Below are positions 7,847 through 15,988 of a stretch of DNA of 64,000 nucleotides, piece by piece. Source of the DNA: Ectobacillus ponti. GTDB taxonomy: Bacteria > Bacillota > Bacilli > Bacillales > Bacillaceae_G. Where the stretch lies: assembly GCF_024294785.1 (NCBI RefSeq), contig NZ_JANCLT010000006.1, positions 216,762-280,761 of the forward strand, given 5' to 3'. Below the pieces are notes generated by a model, which saw nothing but the letters and a program-made list of their open reading frames with translations, was not told the DNA's origin and did not search any database. A program made the translations under genes and the position numbers. Within the stretch, counting starts at the first letter, position 1. Every line of letters starts with the position of its first letter.

Positions 7847-8647
7847 ATGAAGAAGCAGCACAAGATGTTGGCGGGAGGCCTCGCATTTACTTTGTTGTTT
7901 GCACAGGGGATGTATGCTGCCGATGCAAAAGGCAAAGAGCACAAGAAGAGCAAGAAGCCGGTGGTAACAGATAAAAACCGTGACGGCATTGTGGATTCTT
8001 GGGAAGTGAAATACAAGCTTGGCTTGGGCAAGGCGGTTGCAAAGCAGGATACAGATCGTGACGGTTTGAGCAACCTGGTTGAATATAAATTGCATTTAAA
8101 CCCGCGTTCTGCTGACACGGACCATGATGGGATTCTGGATAATGATGAAGATGCGGATCGTGATGGTCTGACAAACGAGCTTGAGATAGATCTCGGCCAA
8201 AACCCGTCTGTGGCGGACAGTGACCATGATGGTGTGAAGGATGGTGCTGAGGACGCCGACAAAAATGGGGTTTCAGACAATGCCGATTTGCAGGAATTGC
8301 AGCTGGAGATGAAGCTTGCATCCGGAAGTCTTGAGCTGAAGTATGAGCGTGAAAGAGGCAGAGTCAAGGCGGAAATGGAAGATGAGACAGGCCAGTTTGG
8401 AGATTTGAATGTGCAGTCCTTTGTGAAGGATTTGGCACTGCAATCCACCATGACAACAGGACAAGTCTTGGATCGCATCAACCAGGCGCTGGGAACAAGT
8501 GCAGCCCAGGAGCTGGAGCTGAAGGTGAAATTCTCAAATGGCCAGAAGCTGAAGGCTGAGTACGGTTCAGACCAAGAAAATGCAGATGAAAATGAAGGCT
8601 ACAGTTACAACAACCAAAATTACAGATACGGCCATTACGAAGATTGA
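7847..8647 (+). CDS. secreted thrombospondin type-3 repeat (calcium-binding) protein
   Basis: 266 aa. Signal peptide at residues 1-24 (basic start, hydrophobic core, AYAADA-type cleavage region MYAADA). Residues about 40-150 hold six aspartate-rich TSP3-like loops (DKNRDGIVDSWE, DTDRDGLSNLVE, DTDHDGILDNDE, DADRDGLTNELE, DSDHDGVKDGAE, DADKNGVSD), each a calcium-binding loop. The C-terminal part (about 150-266) is charged, beta/helix mixed, ending in a Tyr/Asn-rich tail. Probably an extracellular matrix or surface protein. Control by a c-di-GMP riboswitch ties it to the motile/sessile switch. A terminator follows. Confidence 0.82.
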   Translation: MKKQHKMLAGGLAFTLLFAQGMYAADAKGKEHKKSKKPVVTDKNRDGIVDSWEVKYKLGLGKAVAKQDTDRDGLSNLVEYKLHLNPRSADTDHDGILDNDEDADRDGLTNELEIDLGQNPSVADSDHDGVKDGAEDADKNGVSDNADLQELQLEMKLASGSLELKYERERGRVKAEMEDETGQFGDLNVQSFVKDLALQSTMTTGQVLDRINQALGTSAAQELELKVKFSNGQKLKAEYGSDQENADENEGYSYNNQNYRYGHYED

Positions 8648-8652
8648 AACAA

Positions 8653-8687
8653 GGAAACCGGATGTCTTAGGATATCCGGTTTTTCTT
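8653..8687 (+). terminator. intrinsic terminator
   Basis: AAACCGGAT (8655-8663) / ATCCGGTTT (8674-8682) followed by TTTC. Confidence 0.8.
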
Positions 8688-8758
8688 ATGGGATGATTTA
8701 CGGGCAACAGCGCATACTTACAAATAGATTCTGCTTACGTTGAAAAGGGGGAACTCGT

Positions 8759-8947
8759 ATGGAACATGAGAAGCAAACAGACGAACAATGGAATGCCCAT
8801 AAGGAAGAGCAGTTGCTGCGTGAAATCCAGCAGCTGGAGGAAGACATTTTAGAGGTAAAGCACGGCGTTTCCCGCGGTGTGCTGGAGGATCAGCTGCATG
8901 AGCACCGGGGATTTTTACAGAATGTCCGTGAAAAGCGGTATCGCTGA
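8759..8947 (+). CDS. small coiled-coil hypothetical protein (62 aa)
   Basis: Highly charged helical protein (EEQLLREIQQLEEDILEVK) with heptad-like spacing; no membrane segment. ATG follows AAAAGGGGGAA. The stop overlaps the next start by one base (TGATG), so the two are coupled. Family not recognised. Confidence 0.65.
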   Translation: MEHEKQTDEQWNAHKEEQLLREIQQLEEDILEVKHGVSRGVLEDQLHEHRGFLQNVREKRYR

Positions 8948-9291
8948 TGGAAAGAATCAATTACCACGGCGAGCCGGGTCTGTTCATTATGAATGAAGCC
9001 GATGCGCGTGAAGCATTCCGTTATTATTTGGGAGAGCACTTTCCCTTGGAGGAGTACCCGGATATTTATGAATTGATGCTGTCGCTGCTGGAGGAACGGG
9101 GGCCCATGCCGGTGCTTGGCATGGACTTTGTCCATCATTTTGTCACCGAGGATCAAATGGGCGATACGCAGTTCATGACTTTCATCGACACAGAAGGGAA
9201 AAAGGTGACGGTGAGCTCCACCTACATTGATGGACAGCTCATGCATGTGCAGGTGAATGCAGAGGAAGGTCCGCGCACGCCGCTTCATTAA
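8947..9291 (+). CDS. hypothetical protein (114 aa)
   Basis: Acidic, soluble protein with an N-terminal helical part (EADAREAFRYYLGEHFPLEEYPDIYELM) described here only by its position at residues 17-43, and a C-terminal beta-rich half (FMTFIDTEGKKVTVSSTYI). No known motif. Coupled to the preceding 62-aa gene and followed 12 nt later by another small gene with AAGGAGGA, forming a three-gene operon of uncharacterised cytoplasmic proteins. Confidence 0.65.
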   Translation: MERINYHGEPGLFIMNEADAREAFRYYLGEHFPLEEYPDIYELMLSLLEERGPMPVLGMDFVHHFVTEDQMGDTQFMTFIDTEGKKVTVSSTYIDGQLMHVQVNAEEGPRTPLH

Positions 9292-9303
9292 GGAGGAATC
9301 AGC

Positions 9304-9555
9304 ATGGATCAGCATGAAAAAGATTATGACCGCGGTGAAACACCGCGCAACTCCATCACAGAGGAGCATTTGACAGATATACTGGAGCAGTCTCTGGAGA
9401 TTGAAAATGAGATGATGCGTACATATCTGATTACGGCAGAGCGCATTCATGACGATGGTGAGCTGAAGGACCGTCTGCAGAATTTTGCGGAGGGCAATGC
9501 CAAGCGTACGAGGCAGCTCAAGGATGAGATTGAGCGGCTGAAGGAAGATTCATAA
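9304..9555 (+). CDS. small helical hypothetical protein (83 aa)
   Basis: Start ATG 9304 after AAGGAGGAATCAGC. Very charged, almost entirely helical (TEEHLTDILEQSLEIENEM, then RLQNFAEGNAKRTRQLKDEI). It resembles a single arm of a ferritin-like or four-helix bundle but carries no clear metal ligands. Third gene of the small operon. Confidence 0.65.
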   Translation: MDQHEKDYDRGETPRNSITEEHLTDILEQSLEIENEMMRTYLITAERIHDDGELKDRLQNFAEGNAKRTRQLKDEIERLKEDS

Positions 9556-9561
9556 ATGTTT

Positions 9562-9613
9562 GCCCTCCTGCTGTCATAGGCTAGACTGAAGAGATCAGCG
9601 GGGAGGGCTTTTT
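9562..9613 (+). terminator. possible terminator overlapping next ribosome site
   Basis: GCCCTCCTGCTG / CGGGGAGGGC with the 3' arm followed by TTTTTG. The 3' arm GGGGAGGG is also the ribosome site of the gene at 9616, so the hairpin could sequester it. Confidence 0.5.
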
Positions 9614-9615
9614 GT

Positions 9616-9840
9616 ATGGCAGCAAGAGCGGCAGAGCTGAAAATTTATGTGTTTGATAAGCGGGACTTGTGGCGGTTTTTCTGGCTTGAGTGCGTGGTTG
9701 GCCCATTCATGTATCTTTCATTAAAGAGGCATGGTGTCCATGACTTGGCGGCCTTCGGCGGAACAATGGCCGGTACAGCAGCCTTGAAATATGCCATCAA
9801 ACAGACGGAGAAGAAAAAAGTGTATACTTGGAAGGAATAG
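9616..9840 (+). CDS. small membrane-associated hypothetical protein (74 aa)
   Basis: ATG 9616 with GGGGAGGG 8 nt upstream. It has one or two moderately hydrophobic stretches (FFWLECVVGPFMYLSL; AAFGGTMAGTAALKYAI) and a basic tail (KQTEKKKVYTWKE). Family not recognised. Confidence 0.6.
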   Translation: MAARAAELKIYVFDKRDLWRFFWLECVVGPFMYLSLKRHGVHDLAAFGGTMAGTAALKYAIKQTEKKKVYTWKE

Positions 9841-9843
9841 AGA

Positions 9844-9874
9844 GGGTGGCCTGCGGGACCGCCTTTATTTTTTG
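9844..9874 (+). terminator. intrinsic terminator
   Basis: GGTGG / CCGCC stem with loop CCTGCGGGA followed by TTTATTTTTT. Confidence 0.6.
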
Positions 9875-9896
9875 CAGTGGGAGAAGGGGGAAACAT

Positions 9897-10292
9897 ATGG
9901 AGAAGTGGCTGAGTGCCAGATTTGCGGGCAATAGTATTCTTGCAATCAATACGATTATATTGTTGATGCATGTGCTGATTCTACTGGGCGTGCTGCCGTC
10001 TGATTTTGTTTGGGGCGGCCGGCTGCAGCGGGGCAGTGACCTTGTGCTTTTTGAAAGTGTCTCCATCGGTATGCAGCTTCTCTTTATTGTACTTGTAGCC
10101 GCAAGGGCGGGCTATATCCTGCAAGGCCGATTCATAGGGGCGGTCCGGATTGGTTTGTGGGCTTTGTTTGGTTTGATGGTGCTGAATACAGCCGGCAACC
10201 TGCTGTCTCTGTCCAGTCTGGAAACGATCGTGATGACCCCGCTTACAGCCATTCTCGCCGTCTTATTGTTCAGGCTGGCTGCCTGGGAATAG
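9897..10292 (+). CDS. four-helix membrane protein (131 aa)
   Basis: Start ATG 9897 after GAGAAGGGGGAAA. Four predicted transmembrane helices at about residues 14-37, 56-76, 85-105 and 112-128; hardly any soluble part. Similar small proteins are common and uncharacterised in Bacillales. A terminator follows. Confidence 0.65.
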   Translation: MEKWLSARFAGNSILAINTIILLMHVLILLGVLPSDFVWGGRLQRGSDLVLFESVSIGMQLLFIVLVAARAGYILQGRFIGAVRIGLWALFGLMVLNTAGNLLSLSSLETIVMTPLTAILAVLLFRLAAWE

Positions 10293-10295
10293 GGC

Positions 10296-10325
10296 AAGAG
10301 CCGGCTCATAGAGCCGGCTTCTTAG
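10296..10325. terminator. convergent intrinsic terminator
   Basis: AAGAGCCGGCTC-ATA-GAGCCGGCTTCTT, nearly perfect dyad between convergent genes. Confidence 0.8.
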
Positions 10326-11086
10326 CGTTTAAATCCGCCTTCCGAGTGCAAAATCTGTCCGGTGATCCAGCCGGCATCCTCGCTTGCCAGCAGGCGGACA
10401 GCGCGTGCCGCGTCAGCCGGCAGGCCGATCCGCCCCAAGCCGAACAGCGGCAGCAGCTCCTCCTGCAGCTCCGGCGTCATCCAGCCCGTGTCGGTCGGGC
10501 CCGGATTGACGGCATTGACCGTAATTCCCTTTGGCGCAAGCTCTGCGGAAAGCGTGACGGTCAGGGCGTCAACAGCTCCTTTTGTCGCGGCATACGCCAC
10601 CTCATTTGGCATCGGCCCAAGCGACTGCCCGGAGGTGAGATTGATGATGCGCCCGCCATTGCCTTTTTCAAATCTGCGGGCAAATGCGGCGCTCAATAAA
10701 GCTGTGGCCCGGACATTGATGAAGTAATGGCGGTCCAGCTCTTCAGCGGTTATATCAGCATAGCTCGTGCTTGTGGAATACGCAGCATTATTCACCAGTA
10801 CGTCAGGTGTGCCAAGCCGTGCGCATACTGCTTCCATCAGCTGGCCGGGAGCTGCCGGATCAGACAGGTCCAGCTCCAGCATTTCACAGCGTGCGCCTGT
10901 TCTGCGAATGTCCTCACGAAGCTGCAGCGGCTCCTCCTGCCCCGCGCCCCACGGCATGGAGGCATCATAGGAGGACCAGTATGTAAAGAAGATATCCATG
11001 CCGGCATCCGCCAGGGAACGGCAAATGGCGGCCCCGATTCCTTTTGCCCGGCCGGCGCCGGTCACAAGGGCAATTCGATTGTTCAT
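10322..11086 (-). CDS. SDR family oxidoreductase (FabG-like)
   Basis: 254-aa short-chain dehydrogenase/reductase. Cofactor motif TGAGRAKGIGAAI near residues 9-21 (an insertion variant of TGxxxGxG), NNAAYS (NNAG-like), catalytic Ser in NLTSGQS, and Y-A-A-T-K (YAATKGA) for the Tyr-Lys pair; PGPTDTGWM near the substrate loop. Probably NADP(H)-dependent; substrate unknown. The start at 11086 is set by AGAGGTGAA. Transcribed alone. Confidence 0.87.
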   Translation of the reverse strand: MNNRIALVTGAGRAKGIGAAICRSLADAGMDIFFTYWSSYDASMPWGAGQEEPLQLREDIRRTGARCEMLELDLSDPAAPGQLMEAVCARLGTPDVLVNNAAYSTSTSYADITAEELDRHYFINVRATALLSAAFARRFEKGNGGRIINLTSGQSLGPMPNEVAYAATKGAVDALTVTLSAELAPKGITVNAVNPGPTDTGWMTPELQEELLPLFGLGRIGLPADAARAVRLLASEDAGWITGQILHSEGGFKR

Positions 11087-11201
11087 AGTCTTCACCTCTG
11101 TATGAACGTACACCAAATATTCACAGCTTGTCCAGTCAAATAGGGAAAAATTGTATAAGAAGAGGGATCTGCGGAAGCATAAGGGAAAAGGAGGGATTGA
11201 C

Positions 11202-11315
11202 ATGGAGACCATTCGCATTCTGCAATACATTGGCACACTCGGTGTCGTCAGCTTTTTGTTGTTTACGTATTATAATATGTGGCGGCAGATTCCGAAAAAC
11301 CGCCGCCAAAAATGA
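11202..11315 (+). CDS. 37-aa single-pass membrane microprotein
   Basis: ATG 11202 behind an excellent AAAAGGAGGGATTGAC site. One transmembrane helix (residues 8-24, IGTLGVVSFLLFTYYNM) and a basic C-terminus (RQIPKNRRQK). A terminator follows at once, which supports a real independent gene. No family recognised. Confidence 0.6.
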   Translation: METIRILQYIGTLGVVSFLLFTYYNMWRQIPKNRRQK

Positions 11316-11350
11316 AGCAGCATGGTGATGAGCCATGCTGCTTGTTTTAA
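11315..11350. terminator. bidirectional intrinsic terminator
   Basis: AAGCAGCATGG / CCATGCTGCTT with TTTTAAT on the plus side and CATTTTT on the minus side. Confidence 0.8.
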
Positions 11351-11898
11351 TAGTACGGGGAAAGCAAGACATATACGAGTACGCCGGTGAAGCTGACATA
11401 CAGCCAAAGCGGCATCGTCCAGCGCACAATTTTTCTGTGCTTCGTCAGCTGATTGGTCCAGCCCCAGACGAGGGAGAACAGGGCCATCGGCACAATGATG
11501 GCAGCCAGAATGCTGTGCGTGATGAGAATGAAGAAATAGAACGTTCTCATGAAGCCTGTGCCGCCGTAGTGCGTCGGCTGTGCCGACAGGTAGTGGTAGG
11601 TCAAATACGTGATGGCAAACAACAGAGTAGTGGTGAAGGCTGCCAGCACAAAGCGCTTATGCAGCGTCACGTTGCCCTTCTTGATGAAATACAAGCCTGC
11701 CAGCAGGAAGACAAATGTGAAGCTATTGAACACCGCATTCATGCGCGGCATAAAGGTGATGTCAAAGCCGACATGCCCCTTATGGCCGAATGGGCCGAAG
11801 AAGACAATTAAAATTAAAGCATTCACAACGATTGAGAGTGTCACGATTACAGCGGTGAAGTTGCGCTGTGTCGTCGGTTTTTCATGCATACTGCTCAT
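11347..11898 (-). CDS. DUF420 membrane protein, CtaM-like
   Basis: 183-aa protein with five transmembrane helices and the DUF420 pattern (PRMNAVFNSFTFVFLLAGLY, LHKRFVLAAF, YLTYHYLS, THSILAAIIVPMAL, HRKIVRWTMPLWLYVS), listed in short pieces. Conserved histidines lie near membrane faces. In staphylococci the DUF420 protein CtaM is required for maturation of heme-A-containing terminal oxidases; a qox operon encoding such an oxidase lies 40 kb away in this window. ATG 11898 is chosen because AAGGAG is spaced correctly only for it; a TTG two codons upstream is too close. Confidence 0.8.
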   Translation of the reverse strand: MSSMHEKPTTQRNFTAVIVTLSIVVNALILIVFFGPFGHKGHVGFDITFMPRMNAVFNSFTFVFLLAGLYFIKKGNVTLHKRFVLAAFTTTLLFAITYLTYHYLSAQPTHYGGTGFMRTFYFFILITHSILAAIIVPMALFSLVWGWTNQLTKHRKIVRWTMPLWLYVSFTGVLVYVLLSPYY

Positions 11899-11970
11899 TG
11901 CCAAACTCCTTCATGTGTAGTTTTTTTTCATTCTACCATGTTGTCCGGCAAGATGCGAATGGCAGAGAAG

Positions 11971-12000
11971 GGAAAAGGACGGCGCAAAAGCCGTCCTCTT
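11971..12000 (-). terminator. intrinsic terminator
   Basis: On the minus strand GAGGACGGC / GCCGTCCTTTTC following the stop of the 164-aa membrane-protein gene. Confidence 0.75.
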
Positions 12001-12493
12001 ACATTGGATGCGACATATGTACAGGCACCGTGCTGAACAGATACGGATCCAGCATGCCGAAAATCATGGCCAGGTGGGTGACGACGAGGAAGATGCCGAC
12101 AAAATAAGCGTGTATCTTCAGCCGCTGCGCTTCCGGTCTTCCTTTTTGCAAAAGCCCCATGTCCAGCAAGGCCAATCCAAGCAGAGGGACGATGCCAAGC
12201 AGGTAGAAGCTGACCGCCGCCACATCCACCCATCCGCGCCATCCGCCGCCCGCTGTCAATGGAATGACCACCTGAAACAGCAGGTATACAAAGACAACCG
12301 TGAAGTACAGCCCGACAGTGACGCTGGCAAATTTGTTCACGGCCCGCAGCGTACCGTCCGTGCGGCGGGTGAAGAGAACGCCAAGCTCGGTAATGGCTAC
12401 CGTTTCTGCCAAAATGACCGGAATCGCCATGAATAAAATCAGATTCCATGGCTGGCCTGTTGCCAGCAGCTCCATATAATGTGTCATATTCAT
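11999..12493 (-). CDS. five-helix membrane protein with conserved-looking histidines
   Basis: 164 aa, five predicted helices (residues 15-35, 55-77, 88-110, 125-147 and a partial first segment). Histidines occur at MTHYM near the N-terminus, KIHAYF and VTHLAM in the last helices and HMSHPM at the end. This resembles small heme- or cytochrome-assembly membrane proteins, but I cannot assign a family with confidence. Neighbour of the CtaM-like gene in the same orientation with a terminator between, so not one simple operon. AGAGGTGGG precedes ATG. Confidence 0.6.
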   Translation of the reverse strand: MNMTHYMELLATGQPWNLILFMAIPVILAETVAITELGVLFTRRTDGTLRAVNKFASVTVGLYFTVVFVYLLFQVVIPLTAGGGWRGWVDVAAVSFYLLGIVPLLGLALLDMGLLQKGRPEAQRLKIHAYFVGIFLVVTHLAMIFGMLDPYLFSTVPVHMSHPM

Positions 12494-12594
12494 AAGTGCC
12501 CACCTCTTCTCTAAGATGCTTCCATCCTAGCAGGACATTGTGCAGAACTGATGGAAAAGGTGTGGCAGTTTTGTTTCAAGCAGCCCCTCGCATT

Positions 12595-13248
12595 CTATGA
12601 CAATTTGGATATGCTTTCCGCGGAGGATTGTTTTTGCTGTTGATTCAGCCTGGCAAGCAAAGCGCGGAATATCTTCAGCGACTGCTGAAACACCGGACTT
12701 TGAATGAAGGTATACAGGAAGGTGACAATGAATACCGGCCCGCCCAATAGGAAACCAATCACCAGCACCACGCTCTCTACAACCATGCGGGCGCGGCTGA
12801 CAGAAAGACCGGTTTTTTCCGAGATGGAAAGCATGAAGCCGTCACGCGGGCCTGCACCCAAGCCGCCGGCTACATACATGCCGCCGCCGATGCCGGTAAT
12901 GAGAATGCCGGCCAGCAAGATGAGATAATCCATCCAAGTGTGTGTGGCATGCGGCAGCCAGCCGCTCCAAAGGAAAAAGTCCATGATGGGTCCGATGAGC
13001 AGCGCATTGAGAAAGGTGCCGACACTGATATAGTGTCTGGCGGTGAAAAGGGAAATACAGACAAGAAACAGGCCGCACAGCACGCTCCAGGTGCCGATCG
13101 TCAGCCCGAACTTTTGGTACAGCGCGACATTCAGCACCTCCCACGGGTGAATGCCTAAGAATTTTACTTGTACGGCAAGCGCGTTGCCAAGGCCGAAGCA
13201 GATTAGTCCGCCGAAGAACAGCAGCAGGCGGAGCAGCCGGATTGTCAT
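12595..13248 (-). CDS. YczE/YyaS-like integral membrane protein
   Basis: 217 aa, about six transmembrane helices. Typical segments: FFGGLICFGLGNALAV at the start, GIHPWEVL, GIGGGMYVAGGLGAGPRDGFM in the middle, and GGPVFIVTFLYTF. This glycine-rich GAGPRDG loop defines the YczE family. In B. subtilis YczE influences surfactin and bacillaene production by an unknown mechanism. Start at 13248 follows GGGAGAGGATGACACC. Divergent from the DMT transporter gene at 13353. Confidence 0.82.
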   Translation of the reverse strand: MTIRLLRLLLFFGGLICFGLGNALAVQVKFLGIHPWEVLNVALYQKFGLTIGTWSVLCGLFLVCISLFTARHYISVGTFLNALLIGPIMDFFLWSGWLPHATHTWMDYLILLAGILITGIGGGMYVAGGLGAGPRDGFMLSISEKTGLSVSRARMVVESVVLVIGFLLGGPVFIVTFLYTFIQSPVFQQSLKIFRALLARLNQQQKQSSAESISKLS

Positions 13249-13352
13249 GGTGTCATCCTCTCCCTTTTTTCTTAATAAACTTAAATGTAAAGCAAGATGC
13301 CAGACAATACAAGATTCATATTTACAGAGAATCCATAGAGCGGGGTGAAGCG

Positions 13353-14312
13353 ATGAAAGCCGTCTTGTTGGGAGTTGCCGCTTCCTTTTTCTTTGCATGC
13401 ACCTTTATTTTAAATCGTGCCATGGATCTGAACGGCGGCAGCTGGATGTGGAGCGCATCTCTGCGCTATTTCTTTATGGTGCCGTTCTTGGTCTGTATTG
13501 TCCTGCTGCGGAGCAACCTGAGGCCGATGCTGCAGGAAATGCGCCGGAATCCGGGGAAATGGATGCTGTGGAGCTTCAGCGGATTTGTCTTATTTTATGG
13601 ACCGCTGACCTTTGCCGCTTCCTTTGGGCCCGGCTGGCTCATTGCTTCCTCCTGGCAGGTCACAATCATTTCGGGCATTCTTCTTACGCCATTCTTCTAT
13701 CAGACATTGCCGGGCGGCAGGCGCGTCCGCGGAAAAATCCCGTTTCGGGGCATGCTGATGTCGCTGCTCATTCTGCTTGGCATCGTGCTGATGCAGTGGA
13801 AGCATGCCGGCACGATTGGGGGGAAGGAAGCGCTGGCCTGTATGCTTCCCATTGTTCTTGCCTCCGTTGCCTATCCGCTTGGGAACCGAAAGATGATGGA
13901 GGTGTGCGGCGGCCGGCTGGATACATTTCAGCGGGTGCTCGGCATGACGCTTTGCAGCCTGCCGTTTTGGCTGCTGCTTTCGGGCGGTGCATACGTGTCT
14001 GTCGGACTCCCGAGCCTGGAGCAGACGCTGCAATGCTTGGTTGTGGCCATCAGCTCCGGTGTCATTGCGACCACCCTGTTCTTTTTTGCAACTGATCTGA
14101 CAAAAGGAGATGGGCGCAAGCTGGCGGCGGTGGAGGCGACACAAGCGGGATCCGTTATCTTCTCGCTGGCCGGCGAAGTTGTGTTTCTTCATGCCCCTTG
14201 GCCGGATGCGATATCCTGGCTTGGGCTTGGGCTCGTTGTAGGGGGAATGGTGCTGCACAGCTATGTGTCACGGCGTCCGCTCAAAATCAATCGGGCGGCT
14301 GCCGGCAAGTAA
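13353..14312 (+). CDS. DMT superfamily transporter (EmrE-type multidrug-resistance-like, 10 TM)
   Basis: 319-aa permease with ten hydrophobic helices in two repeats; begins MKAVLLGVAASFFFACTFILNR, shown here only by its position, residues 1-22. Characteristic pieces are MDLNGGSWMWSASLRY, PGWLIASSWQV and AVEATQAGSVIFSLAGE. It matches the group annotated as multidrug resistance efflux/EmrE-like DMT proteins. Substrate unknown. ATG 13353 follows GGGGTGAAGCG. A bidirectional terminator closes the gene. Confidence 0.8.
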   Translation: MKAVLLGVAASFFFACTFILNRAMDLNGGSWMWSASLRYFFMVPFLVCIVLLRSNLRPMLQEMRRNPGKWMLWSFSGFVLFYGPLTFAASFGPGWLIASSWQVTIISGILLTPFFYQTLPGGRRVRGKIPFRGMLMSLLILLGIVLMQWKHAGTIGGKEALACMLPIVLASVAYPLGNRKMMEVCGGRLDTFQRVLGMTLCSLPFWLLLSGGAYVSVGLPSLEQTLQCLVVAISSGVIATTLFFFATDLTKGDGRKLAAVEATQAGSVIFSLAGEVVFLHAPWPDAISWLGLGLVVGGMVLHSYVSRRPLKINRAAAGK

Positions 14313-14314
14313 AG

Positions 14315-14352
14315 GGAAAAGGACGGCGCGAAGAAGCCCGTCCTTTTCCTTA
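14315..14352. terminator. bidirectional intrinsic terminator
   Basis: AAAAGGACGG / CCGTCCTTTT around CGCGAAGAAGC, between convergent genes. Confidence 0.8.
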
Positions 14353-14976
14353 TTTGATCTTTCGCAAATCCTTCTTCGCTTCCTCAGACAGCTCCGGCGT
14401 ATCCAGCAGGGTTTGGAGTGCTGCTTTGTCCTGCACATTGCCAAATTGCAGATCGGCGTAATCATGCATGGAAACCGCACCCTCCGGACGGGATACGAAC
14501 ATCCAGTCATCACCCTCGCGGATGGTGCCGGGCTCCAATACCCGCAGATAGAAGCCGACATAGCCGCGTTCACGGGAGGCCTGCGCCAAGCCGTTCACAT
14601 TGTTCCGGATATCCAGCTTCGAACAAGGCGGACGTGTTTGGCATGCCTGCACAAGGGCTGTGCCGATCCGGTACACATCACCGACATGGATGTCACGCTC
14701 TGTCCCGCCGGAGAAGGCAATATTTTCACCGAAGGACGAAGGGCCGAAGCTGTCTGTGCCATAATACTCATTCCAAAACGGATAATGCTCCACCGGATAC
14801 ACACAAATGGCCTTCTCCGGCCCGCCGTGCCCATGGTAGGCCTGTTCATCTCCCAGCACGCCGGTCTCATGCACATGAATTTCCGGCAGTCGGCTTTTGA
14901 AAATAGCGGACTTTACTTCTTTTCCTTTACGGGACAAGGTCTGCACCTTGCCGGCAAACAGCTGCTCGCATTTCAT
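14350..14976 (-). CDS. MOSC domain protein (YiiM-like)
   Basis: 208 aa. The MOSC beta-barrel is seen as LGDEQAYHGHGGPEKAICVYP, FGENIAFSGG, VGDVYRIGTALVQACQTRPPC and NGLAQASRERG, each a short conserved segment. The Cys in the VQACQTRPPC region is the expected sulfur/Moco-binding position. YiiM-type MOSC proteins are molybdenum enzymes that reduce N-hydroxylated bases; whether this one does is inference. Fits a genome with active molybdenum cofactor synthesis (moaA, two formate dehydrogenases nearby). Confidence 0.85.
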   Translation of the reverse strand: MKCEQLFAGKVQTLSRKGKEVKSAIFKSRLPEIHVHETGVLGDEQAYHGHGGPEKAICVYPVEHYPFWNEYYGTDSFGPSSFGENIAFSGGTERDIHVGDVYRIGTALVQACQTRPPCSKLDIRNNVNGLAQASRERGYVGFYLRVLEPGTIREGDDWMFVSRPEGAVSMHDYADLQFGNVQDKAALQTLLDTPELSEEAKKDLRKIK

Positions 14977-15059
14977 GCCGCATCCTCCTTTTTCTTATAT
15001 GGCTACTAATGGTATTATAGGTACAGAAATTGGTGGAAGTAAAGGGAGAGATGGGACGT

Positions 15060-15890
15060 ATGTGGTTGTTGGCGGCACTTCTGACAGCAGTCTGCTTTGG
15101 CATTAATAACACGCTGTTCAAGTGGAGCACGAAGCAGCAGATGTCAAAAATCAATTTGCAGTTCTTTTTCTACGCAGCGGCGTTTCTATTGACGCTCTCA
15201 TACGGGCTGCTGTACAGCTCGTTTCATTTTAGCCCGGTGTCGGTTCTTCTCGGCGCCGCAATTGGCATTTTAAACGCAAACGGCAATATTCAGATGTCGG
15301 CAGCCTTTGAAAAGGGGTTTGTCAGTCTGACCGCCCCGGTCATTGCTTCAAACGTCATTCTGCCGGTGCTTGCGGCGGGCCTGCTGTTTCATGAAAAAGT
15401 AGAGACGATCCACTGGATCGGCATTGTGTGTATGCTGGCTTCAGCTGCCGTCATCCAGTACAGCCCGGGGGCAATGGGCAGCAGCAATTACCGGCCATGG
15501 CTGTTCCGTGTCGGGCTCGCCGTGCTGTCGTTCGGCACACTTGGCATTCTGATGAAGCTGTCCTCACAGCTGCACATCCAGTCATTGGATGCGCTCGTAT
15601 CCATGTATGGCGGCGGTGCTCTGTATCTGGGCCTGCGCCTGCAGCGGACAAGCCTGCGGATGCGTGAGGCGAAGGTGGGCCTGCTTGTCGGGCTGCTCAG
15701 CATCGTCGGCTACAGCAGCTACTTTTTCGCGGTGCGCACAGGGGTGGCCAGCATTGTGTTTCCGGTGGTCAGTCTGAACTGCCTGGTGGTTGTACTGGCG
15801 GGCCGCTATGTGTTTCAGGAACGATTGCGGATGTATCAGATGCTGGGGATTGCGGCGGCATTGTTTGGCTTGGTGCTGACGAAGCTGTAG
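15060..15890 (+). CDS. EamA/DMT family transporter
   Basis: 276 aa with ten transmembrane helices in two EamA repeats. Segments: LTAVCFGINNTLFKWS, ILNANGNIQMSAAFEKG, APVIASNVILPVLAAGLLF, GYSSYFFAVRTGVASIVFPVVSL in pieces. ATG 15060 is best spaced from AAAGGGAGAG (15041-15050); ATG 15051 is too close. Substrate unknown. Confidence 0.78.
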   Translation: MWLLAALLTAVCFGINNTLFKWSTKQQMSKINLQFFFYAAAFLLTLSYGLLYSSFHFSPVSVLLGAAIGILNANGNIQMSAAFEKGFVSLTAPVIASNVILPVLAAGLLFHEKVETIHWIGIVCMLASAAVIQYSPGAMGSSNYRPWLFRVGLAVLSFGTLGILMKLSSQLHIQSLDALVSMYGGGALYLGLRLQRTSLRMREAKVGLLVGLLSIVGYSSYFFAVRTGVASIVFPVVSLNCLVVVLAGRYVFQERLRMYQMLGIAAALFGLVLTKL

Positions 15891-15947
15891 AAATTAGGGA
15901 ATGAAACAATAAACAGCTGAGCCGGTTGGCTTGATGTAAAAATCATA

Positions 15948-15988
15948 GAAAAACAGCCTCATGAAGCTTCATGGGGCTGTTTTTTCGT
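15948..15988. terminator. bidirectional intrinsic terminator
   Basis: AAAAACAGCCTCATG-AAGCTT-CATGGGGCTGTTTTTT, between convergent genes. Confidence 0.88.
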
